Positions 21,060-32,600 of a stretch of 64,000 nt of DNA are shown piece after piece. A program made the position numbers and the translations under genes. The stretch is from contig RPFO01000082.1 in NCBI GenBank assembly GCA_009746045.1, positions 735,473 to 799,472 on the forward strand, read 5' to 3'. Below the pieces are notes generated by a model, which saw only the letters and a program-made list of their open reading frames with translations, searched no databases and was not told the DNA's origin. Source of the DNA: Mesostigma viride (Eukaryota; Streptophyta; Mesostigmatophyceae; Mesostigmatales; Mesostigmataceae). Numbering within the stretch: position 1 is the first letter of the stretch; each line of letters opens with the position of its first letter.

Positions 21060-22104
21060 TCATGACAGGCAGCGCAGCCAGCCGATATTTATATTATGAA
21101 GATTGCAATAATGCTTTATGATGAAAGCAATGCCCAAACCATTCATTCCATAACATTTGACAAATTACAATGAATGCCGAGTTGTGCTGCCGCAACTGTA
21201 AGAGTAACTACATATCCTTGAGACCCATCGAAATCACCACAGACCGACCATGACGCCACTGTGGCGCAACAGTGTTTACTTACGTCATAATCTATATCAA
21301 CTGTGTGACTCTGCGCTCATGTCCCAGTTACTGGCACACTGGCCAACGACGAACCGGCCCTTTCCCGGGACTGTTCCCGGGTCAGCAGAACGTTTCTCGT
21401 CCACAATGCCAACAACATCCCAACCGGATCAAACCATTGTCAATCTTATCAACCATCGTCATGGCAACGACATGCAACCACTCACGGGGGCTGCTCCGGG
21501 CTGTTCGAGAAGTTTAACCCCATGAAGACAACAAACTAGTTGTGAGGGAGAGAAACGAGCGAACAACGACCACCATGGCCGCTGCGCTGCTCCTAAATAC
21601 CTCCAAAAATCCCGGCATCCATGCGCTGTCGCATTTGCCAGCAAGCCGCCTGACGTGCAGTTAGACTGCCAGCAAAATGCAGAGCAAGTCTGTTCGACAA
21701 CCACGTGCGAGCCAGCACACCGCACACTACGATCTGCGTATCTAGCTTTGTCAGATGGACTGAACATCATTCCGTCTGGACAATACAAAAGATTCATAAC
21801 TGCCAAATGTCACGCACCGGAATATTGCGCAAGCCACCAAGGCTTTGCGCCCCAAAGTCTTGCGCCTGAACCTAAGTCAGGTCACCTAAGACTGTCACTC
21901 TAGAAATTCAGGCCTTTCCGGCGCGGCGCTCCACACCGGCCCAAGGAACAAAGCCTGCGGCGTACTGAATCGGAACCAACCAAACGTCGGTAACGATTCC
22001 GATTACGGCAACCGCGTAACTTCTTGAGTGCACGGACGTAAATGATCACGGACGTGACAAGGCTTGTTTCAAGCTGGTCCAGCTCCAAAAGAAGAAAGGG
22101 TTGG

Positions 22105-23016
22105 AGTTAGCATTTTGGGCAACCAATATGCTAAGTGGATGCAGTTTGGAAAGACCTTTCCAACGCCGTGCTGACCGCCTGAAACAGACAAGGGGCAAGA
22201 AAGATATCAAGTCCCGAAGTCCTAGCCATCCGTGGCCGACTAGGGTGCAGTCCTCTGGCATAGTGGACAGGACACGTGGCAGGCCGGGCCTGCACAGGCT
22301 TAGCCTGATTATCACGTGACTGTGGTCCACGTAGATCAGAGGAGCAGCAGCCTGTGACTGGTGGAATACTGGAGCTGGCACAGGTCTGCAAGGATACTAG
22401 GCCTTGCAGGCTTGTGACAGGTCCTGTACTTCCTAGGTTGCAGAGTCTAGGCAAATCCAGTTCGTCCTGGCTCTGCACTGATGCCAGTGGACGTTGAGGA
22501 TTTGCTTGCACGCCTGCACGTGCCTCGTCACGCCGATGGGAACGAGGAACAACGCAAAGGATATAGCTTGGTCATGGGGGATGACCAGCTATCTCGGAAA
22601 GCACGAACCGTGGGTGCCACCTTGGTCGTGGAAGTGCCCATTGTGGTCGTGGCCTGGCAGAGTGCAATCATACGCCGTATAATACGGTATAATACGGTAT
22701 AATACGTAATACGCTGGCTTTGAGCGTATGATTTTTCATACGTAATACGTTTTAGCGCATAATGACGTATTATACCGTATTATACCGTATAATGCCGTGT
22801 TTTCCGCGTTTTTTTTACGTTTTGCGCGGCTAGGATGCCAGAACGACAGGGCAACGATTTGAAGCAACAGATTTCGTATCTCTACTAAGTACTGACCCGT
22901 CTGAACTTTCACAATTCGACGATGAACAGATTTAAGGTTGCTGCCTTGCAACATTGGCTAAGACGCGCTGTGAAAGATCAAGAGCTCACATACGTTGGGA
23001 GCTCTTTCTAATAACT
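22105..23016 (+). repeat. B1 3' LTR, with a 265-bp insertion
   Basis: Collinear with the 5' LTR (3222-3865) except for an insert at 22658-22922 and three extra bases (ATA) just before the final ACT. It is preceded by the polypurine tract AAAAGAAGAAAGGG and TTGG, and followed by the AATTT duplication. 912 - 265 - 3 equals the 644 bp of the 5' LTR. Confidence 0.9.
22658..22922. repeat. AT-rich palindromic insertion in B1 3' LTR
   Basis: The 5' LTR reads GGCCTGG-TGAACAG without this sequence. The insert contains CGGTATAATA units (about 22676-22710) mirrored by TATTATACCG units (about 22765-22795), giving a large imperfect hairpin. I see no clear target duplication and no terminal inverted repeat. 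It could be a small MITE-like or foldback element. Confidence 0.7.
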
Positions 23017-23021
23017 AATTT

Positions 23022-25064
23022 CCAAGGGTCGTTGCAGCTAGCGCAATTGCAAATGCCATGGCCTGGCCGAACACCGTAAACTGACCGACGTGATGCCTTG
23101 GCAGCATTTTGCACCTGAGTTGACCGTTGGTACTTGACAGCACTGTGGCTGACAGGTCGCTGTCCACGTCGTTGTCGGCTCGCTCGAGGCCTCGCGCCAG
23201 CACCGGACTTGGCAGTCCAGGACTTGGAAAAATTTGGCAGCTTGGTCGATTTCGCCCTCGCGTCACGAATTTGTTCCCCCTCAGTTAGGCTGGCAGCGTT
23301 CGTGCGCCGCGCCTTTGGTCTGGTCGCCGGACTTCGGTTACTAGCACCAGTATCACCTGGTATGCTGGCGGCGACAACGCGCTCCGCCTGCACTGGGCTG
23401 TTCTGGACCGCGGTTTCTGGAAGTACTTCAGCGTCTGACACGGACTTCTCCATTGCGCTGGAAACTTCTCGAATTGGCGTGAACTTCCACTGGGCCGGCG
23501 CAGAGTATAAAAAGCCACGCAGTGTGCGAGTAATGCCCAGTAGGCCGCCCCCGATCCCGCATACACGGGCAAGCATGGCCAGTATGACCGTTAGGCCCAC
23601 GGCCAGCCACTCCGCCGCGTGTCCCGAGGCACGTGAGATGCTGCGCTCGCTGCTCGCCATTTTCTGCCCTTGACAGGCAGCGTCGACGTCCTTGAAGCTC
23701 GTCGCCGAAGATTTCAGCTCTGGGATGGCGTCCATCGCTGCGTCCGCACCGCGCGCGGGCAAAAAGTAGGCGTTGTTCCTCGTCACGATGCTGCAGGGCC
23801 TGCTGTCCAGCACAGCAACCCGCCTGACGAGGTCGACGTTGTGGCCATCCTTGACGAGCTGGCCGACAGATAAAAGTCGGGTGCTCAGCTTTGGAACGAG
23901 CAGCGCGTTTTGGAGGTGCACGTCTGCCTCCTGGCCCGGCAGCTTCAGCTTGACAGTCCCGATGGCTGTCGCCTTCAGTTTGCCGCCTGAGCCGGCGATT
24001 TCCCTGTTGTGAGGGTGCAGGCACACGAAATCCGACGGGCATGGCGTCATGTGACAGCTCGCTGCAGAATCCAGCACCCAGCTGGTCGGCGCCTTCTTTT
24101 CATATTGCGTGAGTGCAGCAGTGTCGGACGGCGATGGCGACTCGGCGATGGTGGCGAAGACGAAGCCGGATGGCATTTCTGCAGCCTCCTGGGTGATGTG
24201 CGCCTCGCTGGCACCTGGTGAGTGCCCCTTTCTCGCCGCTGATGTCGCATGGTTCCGTCGCGTCGCCTGGTTCTTGCGTTCTTGCTTCAGCTCCGGATGC
24301 TTCTCCCAGCACTGGGCCTCCACGTGCCCGAGCTTCTTGCAGTGATAGCACCGCTTTCCTCCACCTCTCTTGGTAGTAGTGTGGAAAGCCTGGCCGTCCG
24401 ATGAGCTCTCCTTCTTTGCTTCAGCAGAACACCCTCCCATCAGCATGTCCTCCGCCTCCAGCAGCGCAGCCTTGACCTCCTCCAAGTTGTCCTCCTCCTT
24501 GAAATGCACCGATATCAGCGCAGGGCGATATTTGTCTGGCAGGCCGCTCTTGAGAATGGCTGCGAAGTCTTGGTCACTCATGACTCCCCCCACAGCACGG
24601 TACTCCGCCAGCAGCAGTAGTCCCCTTAGGATATACTGCCCCATGGTCTCCCCTGGCTTCATTTGCAGCCTGTGCAGCTGGACCCTGAGGTCCATCCGGT
24701 GGCTCTTGGTGAGCTTTTGCTGCTCGTAGACCTCCCTCAGCGTCTTGTAGAGCTTGCTGCCAGATTGGTCTGGCACGAGCGATAGGATGCGCCTCGCTTC
24801 TCCAACAAGTGCAGCTGAGATGACAAGGCCGACAGCCATGTCAGCCTTCGGGTCCTCCTTGGTGCCAAGCAGAACATCCTTAACCCCGTAGAAGCGACAG
24901 AAGCCCTCAAGGGATGTCTTGGTCTCCTCCCAGCCACGTAAACTTGTGCCGTCAAATTTCAGCACCATCTTGGAGCACACATTCAGCATAGGAGTGTAGT
25001 CCACCTCGCTTGCCATGGAGCTTGTAACTGGGCTGGGTTTCTTGGTGGTCTTCTTGGAGCTCAT
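23022..25064 (-). CDS. gag: A1 Gag-protease with membrane-segment C-terminal domain
   Basis: The start is the first ATG after the primer site, read on the minus strand. The N-terminal part (about residues 15-200) is a copia-type Gag of the UBN2 kind (SKLYKTLREVYEQQKL, LRVQLHRLQMKPGE). A CCHC knuckle CYHCKKLGHVEAQC is near residue 240. A copia protease motif WVLDSAASCHM is near residue 335, with Ala in place of Gly. In place of integrase and RT the chain continues into a hydrophobic segment (WLAVGLTVILAMLARVCGIG, about residue 490) and a basic Arg/Lys/Ser-rich tail with CNCASC. The native C-terminus is cut by the B1 insertion at 23021. In A2 it continues about a dozen residues further to a stop. 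Confidence 0.85.
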
Positions 25065-25071
25065 GAACAAT

Positions 25072-25083
25072 CCTCCGATACCA
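25072..25083 (-). promoter_or_regulatory. A1 tRNA primer-binding site
   Basis: On the minus strand TGGTATCGGAGG directly follows the LTR end. This is close to the plant copia site TGGTATCAGAGC for initiator-Met tRNA. A2 has the same 12 bases at 41384-41395. Confidence 0.8.
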
Positions 25084-25938
25084 TGTTAGAAAAGTAGAGG
25101 AAACTAATGGGTTTTACACAATGCCTTTTGCTTGGCCTTGCTACCCTTTCACCTTGCAGGTGATGAAAGACTGAGCTTGAAGACAGTGGAAGAGAGACCA
25201 GAAAAAGAGTTTTATTTCATAGATTTAGAGGTTAGGAAAAGAGGTTCAATAGAGGTTAAATGGAGGTTCAATAGAGGTTAAGTGGAGGTTCAATAGAGGT
25301 TAAGTGGAGGTACCTGCCCTTAGGGGGCAGTTTCCTTTTATACCTTTTAGGCTAGGAAGGATGACATCAGCAATGACATCATCACAGAAGCTTGTAGAAA
25401 CATCCTAGCATAATCCTAGCATATTCCCAGCATATTCTCAGTATATTCCAGGAATATTCCTGGCATATTCTTAGAACAATCCTAGAACATTCTAGACATG
25501 ATCCAATGAGCTGGCATAATAGCTCGATGCCAAGTGTCTACGTAATAATGTGCCACATAACATGATTAATAAAGTGACACATCTCTTCTCCTTGGAGTGA
25601 CAAGTGTCATGCAATGAGTCTACCCACTTGTCATCATGTAAGTCATAACATGTGTCATCATGAGCTGCCAACACTTGTCAGCTCATGGACCAAACACTTG
25701 TCCAATAGGCCATAGCACCACTTGTCAATCAAATACGTGATGCTACTAGGCTGACTCAGGTTACAAGTCATCCATGTCCAAGTATAGGACTATGGCACAT
25801 GAACATTGATCAGCTCATTGAGCCCAATCCATCTAGCTCATCATAGCTATCAAATTCCCAGTCCATAAGTAATAAATCCAACAAGAAATAAATCAGGCTG
25901 GGATATATTGTGGCCAGGTGGATATAGTATCCCTAACA
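25084..25938 (-). repeat. A1 5' LTR
   Basis: 855 bp, reading on the minus strand TGTTAGGGATACTATATCC to the terminal ACA. It closely matches the A2 LTRs (818 bp) apart from extra copies of a GGTTCAATAGAGGTTAAGT-type repeat near 25229-25312. The LTR also carries a TATA-like TATAAAAGG box (near 25335-25345 on the minus strand). CTCAT (25939-25943) is the flanking target base set in gypsy H. Confidence 0.92.
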
Positions 25939-26812
25939 CTCATCCTCCATGATCTGAAGCACCGCGTCCACATCCTCAAGATGATCGTCGAAAGTCTTGG
26001 AGTAAATCAGGATATCGTCGAGGTATGCGACGGCGCATTGGCGCTTATAGGTCCACGGCGGTTTGGTCCCCCTGTTGGGGTCGCGCAAGTCCTTGGAGAC
26101 CTGCGGCAGGTGAGCAGTTCCCATAACCGGGCGGAGCAGGTCGTTCATCAGCATTTGAAAGGATGCTGGGGAGTTGCAAAGTCCCATGGCTGCCACCCGG
26201 AATCGGTAGTGCCCAAACGGCGTCGCGAAGGCGGTCTTGTGGCAGTCCTCCGGGGCGATACGTAGTTGCCAGAACCCGTCCGCACAGTCAAGGACTGTGA
26301 AGCACGTAGCGCCTTGCACGCGGTTGAAGATGTCGTCAATGCGTGGCAAAGGGTACTTGGATTTGACAGTAATGGCGTTCAGCTTCCGGTAGTCTGTCAC
26401 GAGACGCCATTTCCCATTGGGCTTGGGCACCAGGAGCACCCCGGCTGAATACGGGCTATTGCTGGGCTCAATCAGACCTGCCTCAAGGAGAGAGATCAGG
26501 ATCTTTTTGAGCTCCTGCAGCTCAACTGGTCCCATCCGGTACATTGGGGACGCCGTGGGGCCTTGGCCTTCTTGCAACTTGATGCGGTGGAGCACCGACC
26601 GAGCCGGCGGGAACTGGGTGAGTCCGCTCCTCGAACAACTTGCCGTGCTTGTCCAATACCGCATCGAACCTGGCCTTCTCTGGCGGGGTGTAGTCTGCCC
26701 CGAGCTCATTGAGGAGGGCCTCAATCCCCGCCTTGTCCACCAGGTCCACTCGGTACATCTCCGAGATCTTCTTCTTGCGAACCTGGCGAAGGAGGGCCTT
26801 GTGACTCATGAG
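25939..26812 (-). pseudogene. pol: Gypsy H reverse transcriptase, cut by A1
   Basis: Minus-strand Ty3/gypsy RT. It starts near MSHKALLRQVRKKK, has a frameshift near 26610-26640, then shows GPVELQELKKIL, LLVPKPNGKWRLVTDYRKLN, PLPRIDDIFN, FTVLDCADGFWQLRI and the catalytic block VAYLDDILIYS. It ends abruptly after VLQIMED, where A1 is inserted. The rest of RT, RNase H and integrase lie on the far side of A1, off-window. The match to the D RT is close throughout. Confidence 0.9.
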
Positions 26813-27037
26813 AATCTCAGAACCCTTGCGAGGTCGTGTAGGCGCCCACTCATGTGTGGTATTACTAACGCTAACACCCTTGACGGCGAACTGTCCGTCG
26901 GGGCACCAGTACGACCCATCCGGGAACCATACTGATTGGTCCTTACATCCGATGTAGGCGTCGTGGGGTCCTAACCAATCTAAACCTAAAATAATGTCCG
27001 CGGCTCCAATCGGAGCGACGGTGGCGGCGACGTCAAT
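26813..27037 (-). pseudogene. pol: Gypsy H protease C-terminal half and PR-RT linker
   Basis: Minus-strand frame encoding VAPIGAADIILGLDWLGPHDA, which matches the D protease (LLGAADIIIGIDWLD). The N-terminal half with DTGAS lies at 37538-37902. The two halves are separated by the truncated LINE and by element J, and rejoin in frame when both are removed. Confidence 0.85.
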
Positions 27038-27360
27038 TAAATTAAATTAAATTAAATTAAATTAAATTATAACATGCCTCCGTGGGGAGGTCATGTAGCA
27101 CATATTTCATGATGGATGGGGTGGGGGAAGCCGCGTGATCGAACTATCCTAACTCTATCTAGAAAATCCTAACTGCACTACTCATCAAAACGCCTCCTCC
27201 GCTTGGGGGGAGGTGGCTTGCCCACAGGGTCGGGCGTGTGCGCCTTGACAATCTTCTTCCACCGCGTCTTGTCCTGCATGGCAGTCCAAAGACGGGAGAG
27301 AGAGTGGATGCGGTGCTCAAACTGGGCTGGGACCACGAGGTCGTCCAGCAGCATCTGAAC
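27038..27360 (-). mobile_element. 5'-truncated LINE with 12-bp target duplication
   Basis: Flanked by GGCGACGTCAAT at 27026-27037 and 27361-27372. On the minus strand it begins inside a coding frame (QMLLDDLVVPAQFEHRIHSL, then LWTAMQDKTRWKKIV, ending in Arg/Lys-rich PPPKRRRRFDE and a stop near 27178). A short 3' UTR and an (ATTTA)n tail follow. I take the coding piece as the C-terminus of a LINE ORF2. The duplication and tail are clear, but the ORF2 assignment is inferred. Confidence 0.8.
27077..27090 (-). promoter_or_regulatory. LINE 3' stem-loop next to the tail
   Basis: CCTCC pairs with GGAGG around a 4-nt loop, a few bases before the (ATTTA)n tail. The ORF1-only LINE has the same 5-bp, 4-nt-loop design with different stem bases at 45603-45616. 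Confidence 0.65.
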
Positions 27361-28091
27361 GGCGACGTCAATCCTAGTGTCTAATCACCAAGAAAATGTC
27401 CTCAAATGAGGACATTTTTAAGCATGGATACCATTTGTAATAACTAACACATGTCAACACATCCATGGGTACGGTATGGAACCATGTTCATTTATGATAT
27501 GTTCAAGAGTTGCAATGCTTAACATCCATGAAATATGCTCATTGTATAATTGTTTACGATTTATGAATGCAGGGGGGTCGCTACGCGAGTGACCAAATAG
27601 CACTCAAGTCAACAATATGCCAAGAAAGAAGGCATGGCCAGGTCATGGCTGGTCCTGAAAATGCACCCAGGGTGCCCACAACATGTCTATGTTACACCCT
27701 CGCAGTCCTATACCGGCTGCAGCCTGCCAGGGGGGGGCACAAAATGTAACTGGCAGCCAGGGACCATGGTGCAGGCCAAACAGCAGGTGTAAAGCTAGCT
27801 CAGTCCAAAGAGTGAAATATGAAGCAATTACTTGCCAAGGTTAGGTCCATGATCGTTAGTAGAGGCTCGGCTGCCACCACGGTGCTAAACCATGATGCTG
27901 AACCCTTACGTTATATATGAAACATATACTGCAAAGAGGCACAAGTTGTAACACAAGCACAATGTAAGTAAACATGACAAGCTCAAGTTTCCAAGCCAGT
28001 CTTGATCACTTGGACATGAGTTGAAGCATTAGAAACACATGGGCAACATACCAGCAAGCCTTGAAAAACTTCTCAGCAACAAGGCAGTATA

Positions 28092-28745
28092 ATTTGCACA
28101 GCAACTCGTCAGCAGAGCTTGTGAGCTCCTGGTCCTTGCCGGCTGGAATGACCCAAGGCTGCTGGCTAGCAACCTTTATCCTCACACCAGGCCTACGACC
28201 CTCGATAGGCTCGCCACTCGTCGTGACGACCAAGGTTCGTGTGTGAAGACCCTCGTTGCCTCGTTGGGCCTCGAGCTATATGCAACCTCGTTCCATCCTT
28301 GTTCCTCGGTCATGAGCAACGCTGGGCAACGCTACATTGCCAGAGCCTCGTATCGCTGCCTTGCATCCTCGTTGCAGGCAGCATACAGGAATCTCTGGCT
28401 ATCCTGTGTCTAGGACAGCACAGGACCTGCCACAGTCCTGCAAGGACTTACATCCTTGCAGACCTGCTGGCTGGTTACTGGCTTCTACTAGCCACAGTAC
28501 CGTTGAGCCCTCAGTACACTGTGTCCCAGTCACGTGAGAGTCCAGGCTAAGCCTGTGCAGGCACGGCCTGCCACGTGTCCTGTCCACTATGCCCTGAGTG
28601 TGCACCGCCCTCGCCCACCGGTCGGCAGTACTTCGGGACTTGATAACTTTCTAGTCCCTTGTCTGTTCTAGGCGGTTGACACGGCGTTGGAAAGGTCTCC
28701 TCAACCTGCATCCATCTAGCACATTGGTGCCCCAATATGCTAACT
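28092..28745 (-). repeat. B2 3' LTR
   Basis: 654 bp. On the minus strand it starts AGTTAGCATATTGGGG and ends GTTGCTGTGCAAAT. It is preceded by the polypurine-type run AACAAGAAAGGG and TTGG. It is nearly identical to 35823-36476. Confidence 0.9.
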
Positions 28746-29675
28746 CCAACCCTTTCTTGTTTTGGAGCTTGGACCAGCCTGAGAACCTATCAGCCACTGT
28801 CCCCACAAGCCTTGAACATCTGATCCCTCCCAGAGACCAGACCTGCCTTTTCTTTTGGAACCTGAGGTGCCTCCAAATATTAGCTAGGCCTGCTCATTGG
28901 TTCAAAGGTTGCCCTCTGACCCACATGACATCCCAACCCTTTCTTTGGGAACCTGGTGTAGATTAAAGTTAGGTCTTCACTTAGTCAGAGGAGTTTGGAT
29001 AGAGGAGTCCATGAACGTACTATTGTGAGTTCCTGGTCATCCAGTTATCACAGGCGCCCGTTCATATGGCGCCCGCCACGGAGCCTCCTTTATCTTTTAA
29101 ATCCTTCCAAAGACTGAGAGAGCCCTGACAAATGTTAGCCAACACATGGGGAGCCCATGTCCTCACTGAGTACTCAGGATTCATACATGCCAGGCTGAGG
29201 TCAGCTGGGGAATCGAACCCCACCCCATATCCTCCAGGTTTGGATCAGCTCCTGGAACTGAGCATCACAAACAACAAGACATGACAATAACAAGATTATG
29301 TTTTATTATAAAGAGTATAACCCATAGTGAGGCCCCTGGCAACCACGTCCAACATGGTCACACAACCAGGGATTTTATTAGCATGCAACAGGTTGGTTAC
29401 AGAGAATATATACAAATGTACAGCAACCTGTTAGAGCCAACACTTGGGCTGCCCTTGCAGGGTCCATTCCATGAAGACCCAAGGCCCATTACAAAGTCCT
29501 TAAGACTCTTCTGCAGCTCCATGACAGAGCCAGGCGAAATTCTCAGCCAGGGGAGTGACTCCACCCTGACCCCTGTCCAGCAGAGTGTGTCTGAACTCTG
29601 AAGGACCTGCTGTCAGCCACCACGTGGCTGCCCAGCCCACTGGGATGCCTCCCACCTAGAGCAAGGCTGTTTGGT
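28746..29675 (-). other. B2 3' UTR
   Basis: Non-coding. It shares conserved patches with the B1 3' UTR, including the GGGCGCC inverted repeat (about 29050-29080) and the primer-complement hairpin. An AATAAAA-type signal lies near 29297-29303 on the minus strand. Confidence 0.75.
29010..29033 (-). promoter_or_regulatory. B2 3' UTR hairpin carrying the primer-site complement
   Basis: On the minus strand the stem CCAGGAAC / GTTCATGG (one mismatch) holds a 12-nt loop TCACAATAGTAC. CAATAGTACG (plus coordinates 29016-29025) is the exact reverse complement of the 10 nt after the B2 5' LTR. Compared with B1, the A-T pair has become G-C on both sides. Confidence 0.7.
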
Positions 29676-32600
29676 CTACTCTGGCCCTCCCCCCTTGGAG
29701 GCCATGAGCCCACGAAGCAAAGGGTATTGCAGCTCAGCCTTCTCCTCCAGCTTGGTGAGAGCATCTGCAGGGTTGTCCACGCCAGCCACATGTTCAATGT
29801 TAGCTAAGCAAGACATTTCCTTGAGCAACAAATAATCAAGGTCCCTGCTCCTGGCCAGCTGCCTGTGCACAAACTGCACCATGCCCATGCTGTCAGTTCT
29901 TACCAGTGTGTGCATCTGCAACCGACAGGAAGCCACTTGACATAGCTGGTAAAATAGCTCCCTCAAGTAAAGAGCAGTATGAAGCCCTTCACAGATTGCC
30001 CTGCACTCAGCAATGTCACTGCTGGGAGTTACCCTGTTCTGCAACCGACTGTACCAGCAGACCAGAGAGGACTGTTCCTGCACCAGGGATATTAATGCTG
30101 CTGCACGGCCCCTGACCTCTGTGACCTTCCTACTATCCATAGAACTGTCCACATAGAGCATCATGTCAAAAGGCCTGTACAAATCCAAAGGACCCAGCAT
30201 GAGAGGGGGAGACATGCGAACAGCCTCTACCACTCTCTCAGCACCCACCTCAACCAGTTGGGAATCGGTCAACCGACTCAGTACCAACAGGTCAGGAGCA
30301 CAAATGCTGGCCAGCCATGCCAACATACCTCGTATTGTTGCACATCTGGCCTGGGTGATGGGCTCCTGCAAGGCATCTATGATCTGCTGAGGATAATCCT
30401 TACCACCCTCCAGCTGGATGGACCATGTACCCTGCTTGGACCAAGGTCGCCTGCATTCCACAAAACACCATGGGCTCATTCTCAACCATGTACTGGATCT
30501 TACCCAGTTCAAACCGTTTCTGGATCCTGGCCAGAGTCAACTCTTGCCAAGTGGGATGGCCCAGGAGATGCAGATCATCACCATGCAGGGAGGCAAACGC
30601 TGGCAGCCCCTCATAGCTACCCTGAAACAGACAAGGATCAACTGGAGAGACTGAGAGACCACAGACAGACCTGAGGTACTTCTCCAAGCTCTTCCTCCAG
30701 ATGATGGGACTCGATCTAAGGCCTTCCACGCCTTTGAGAATCCTCAAATACCTCGTCTTCAGCTCTGCCCTCCACACTGCAGGCACCTTAACAAAGAAAG
30801 GGGGTATTGTGCGCCAAGTATCCTGTGCTTCCTGCTGATCACCCTTAAGAAAAGCCCTCTTGAAATCTACCAACACAGAGCTATAGGGTATCCCCTTCTG
30901 CAGAAAAGACAAATAAATGCACAACAAAATCCTCCATGTATCATGCAGCATCCCTGGTGTGTAAAGCTCCTCATCTGCTAACTGTCCAGTGCCATGGTAC
31001 TCAGTCACAACTGGTCTAACATGTGGCACCTGCACGCCATCTACCTCCTTGAGCTTGAGGACAAACATCAATCTGAGCAGCTGGTGATCCTCAGGGAGGA
31101 CATCCACAGGCTCTGCACAGTTGGCAACTATCCACTCATGCCCAGAAGCAACAAAGCCAAGAGTCCATGCCTTAGCCATCTTGGGGCTTTGCATCATCTC
31201 CACTAGCTTGCGCCAAGGTACAGGACTCGTTCCTGGGATCTGGTACCTCTGCACACCCAACTCACGTGGGTCAAACGTAGTAGGGAGGATCAGCAGGTCC
31301 CCAGCAATGGGCTCCTTTGTATCAGGACCCTCTGCCTCTAGACCCCTCACAGCCCTTACAGCCACACTAAGACCCTGGGAGTAGCGATATCTCTGCAAGG
31401 GAAGGCGGCCCTGCCCTTCTAATGCTAGCTCCTCAGAGGATATCCTCACCCCTGGTAAGCACAAGAAGTTCTGACCTAGAATGGCAGGCCCCTGATACCC
31501 TTCAACCACACTGAACGTGGTGGGCACCCCCAGGATAGGCACACTCACTTCTCCCAAGATCTTCATGGACACATTCCCAGAGAAATCAGACACAGCTAGG
31601 CAGCTAGGGGATGACCACTGCAAGCCTGCAGCATCCTCTACCCTTAGAATGGACACCTGTGAGTTGGTATCCACTTCTAGTGCTGGTGCCCCACATGACC
31701 CCCATCCCGTGAGCTTAGATACCTTGGGATCACGCTTGCTGTTCTGCAGAGCTCGAATGATGTCCGCCATAAGCAGCCCCCTGGACTGTGGTGCAGCCCT
31801 GGCCACCTCTGGCCTTGTGACAGACGTCTCAGCAGACTCCTGCTCACCCTCATCCATCCAGGACAGACCATAATCCAAGCATGGTGGGTTAGCATCTGCT
31901 GCCTGGCTCTCATCCTGCTCATCTCCCTCCAAGGGAGGATCAGGGCCGTCTTCAGGCCAGATTGCAGTTGGCCTTCTCTCCTTGACGTGAGCCCAGGATA
32001 GCCTGTACACGTGCTTGGGATTACTCTCCAAAGCCACCAGACAAGAATGGTTAGCTTCCTCAACATGGGTTACCTGCCCATCTTGCCACTTGCCACGCTT
32101 GCCTGGTAATGACGGTTCCTTCCACATCCTGACCCTCAGTCCCACCTGGGGCCTCAGCATTTTCCAACCCTTGTCCTTACGCCTCAATCTGGAAAACACC
32201 CTGTCTGCCTTCTTCAGGCAGGCTGCCACCACGTCCTGTGATAGCATACCAAACTGCAATGCCAGGGGAGAGACTGCCACACCATCATAGTAATAGGTTA
32301 CCCTGTGGTTAAGCTGCTCCTCAATCCCCTTACACCAAGCTGCTTTCTCTAGAGCTGATGCCACAACAGGCACACTCCTAGCTGCTAGCACCACTGTTTT
32401 TACTTCACGTATAGATCTCTCTACAGCTCCCTGCTGCCCATGGATTCCCTAGGGACCACTACCAACTTACAAGGAAGCTGGTCAGCCAGCTTGATCAAGC
32501 AGTCAAACTGCAAGTCAGCTTGCACCTTGGTGTACACCCCAAAGCCTGGCAACAAAGACTGGAGACCCATCAACAGCTGATGCTCCTGCATTCCAGGAAG

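Larger units (their letters stand above)
12116..22059 (+). mobile_element. TIR DNA element I2 (longer copy, split by element E)
   Basis: The left end (12116-12239) repeats the left end of I1 exactly as far as can be read. The right end (21060-22059) repeats 11115-12113. Only GC separates I2 from I1, so the two are in direct tandem. Removing E leaves about 1.45 kb, with an I2-specific centre (20737-21059) that I1 has lost. No transposase is recognised, so it is non-autonomous. Confidence 0.7.
3222..23016 (+). mobile_element. Copia-like element B1 (complete, with nested insertions)
   Basis: An LTR retrotransposon bounded by LTRs at 3222-3865 and 22105-23016 and by a 5-bp duplication AATTT. Its internal order is ORF1, gag, an in-frame UGA, then pol (IN-PR-RT-RH) and a long 3' UTR. 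The 3' UTR is split by tandem TIR elements (11025-22059). It is inserted in A1. Its gag is frameshifted but pol is open. Confidence 0.9.
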
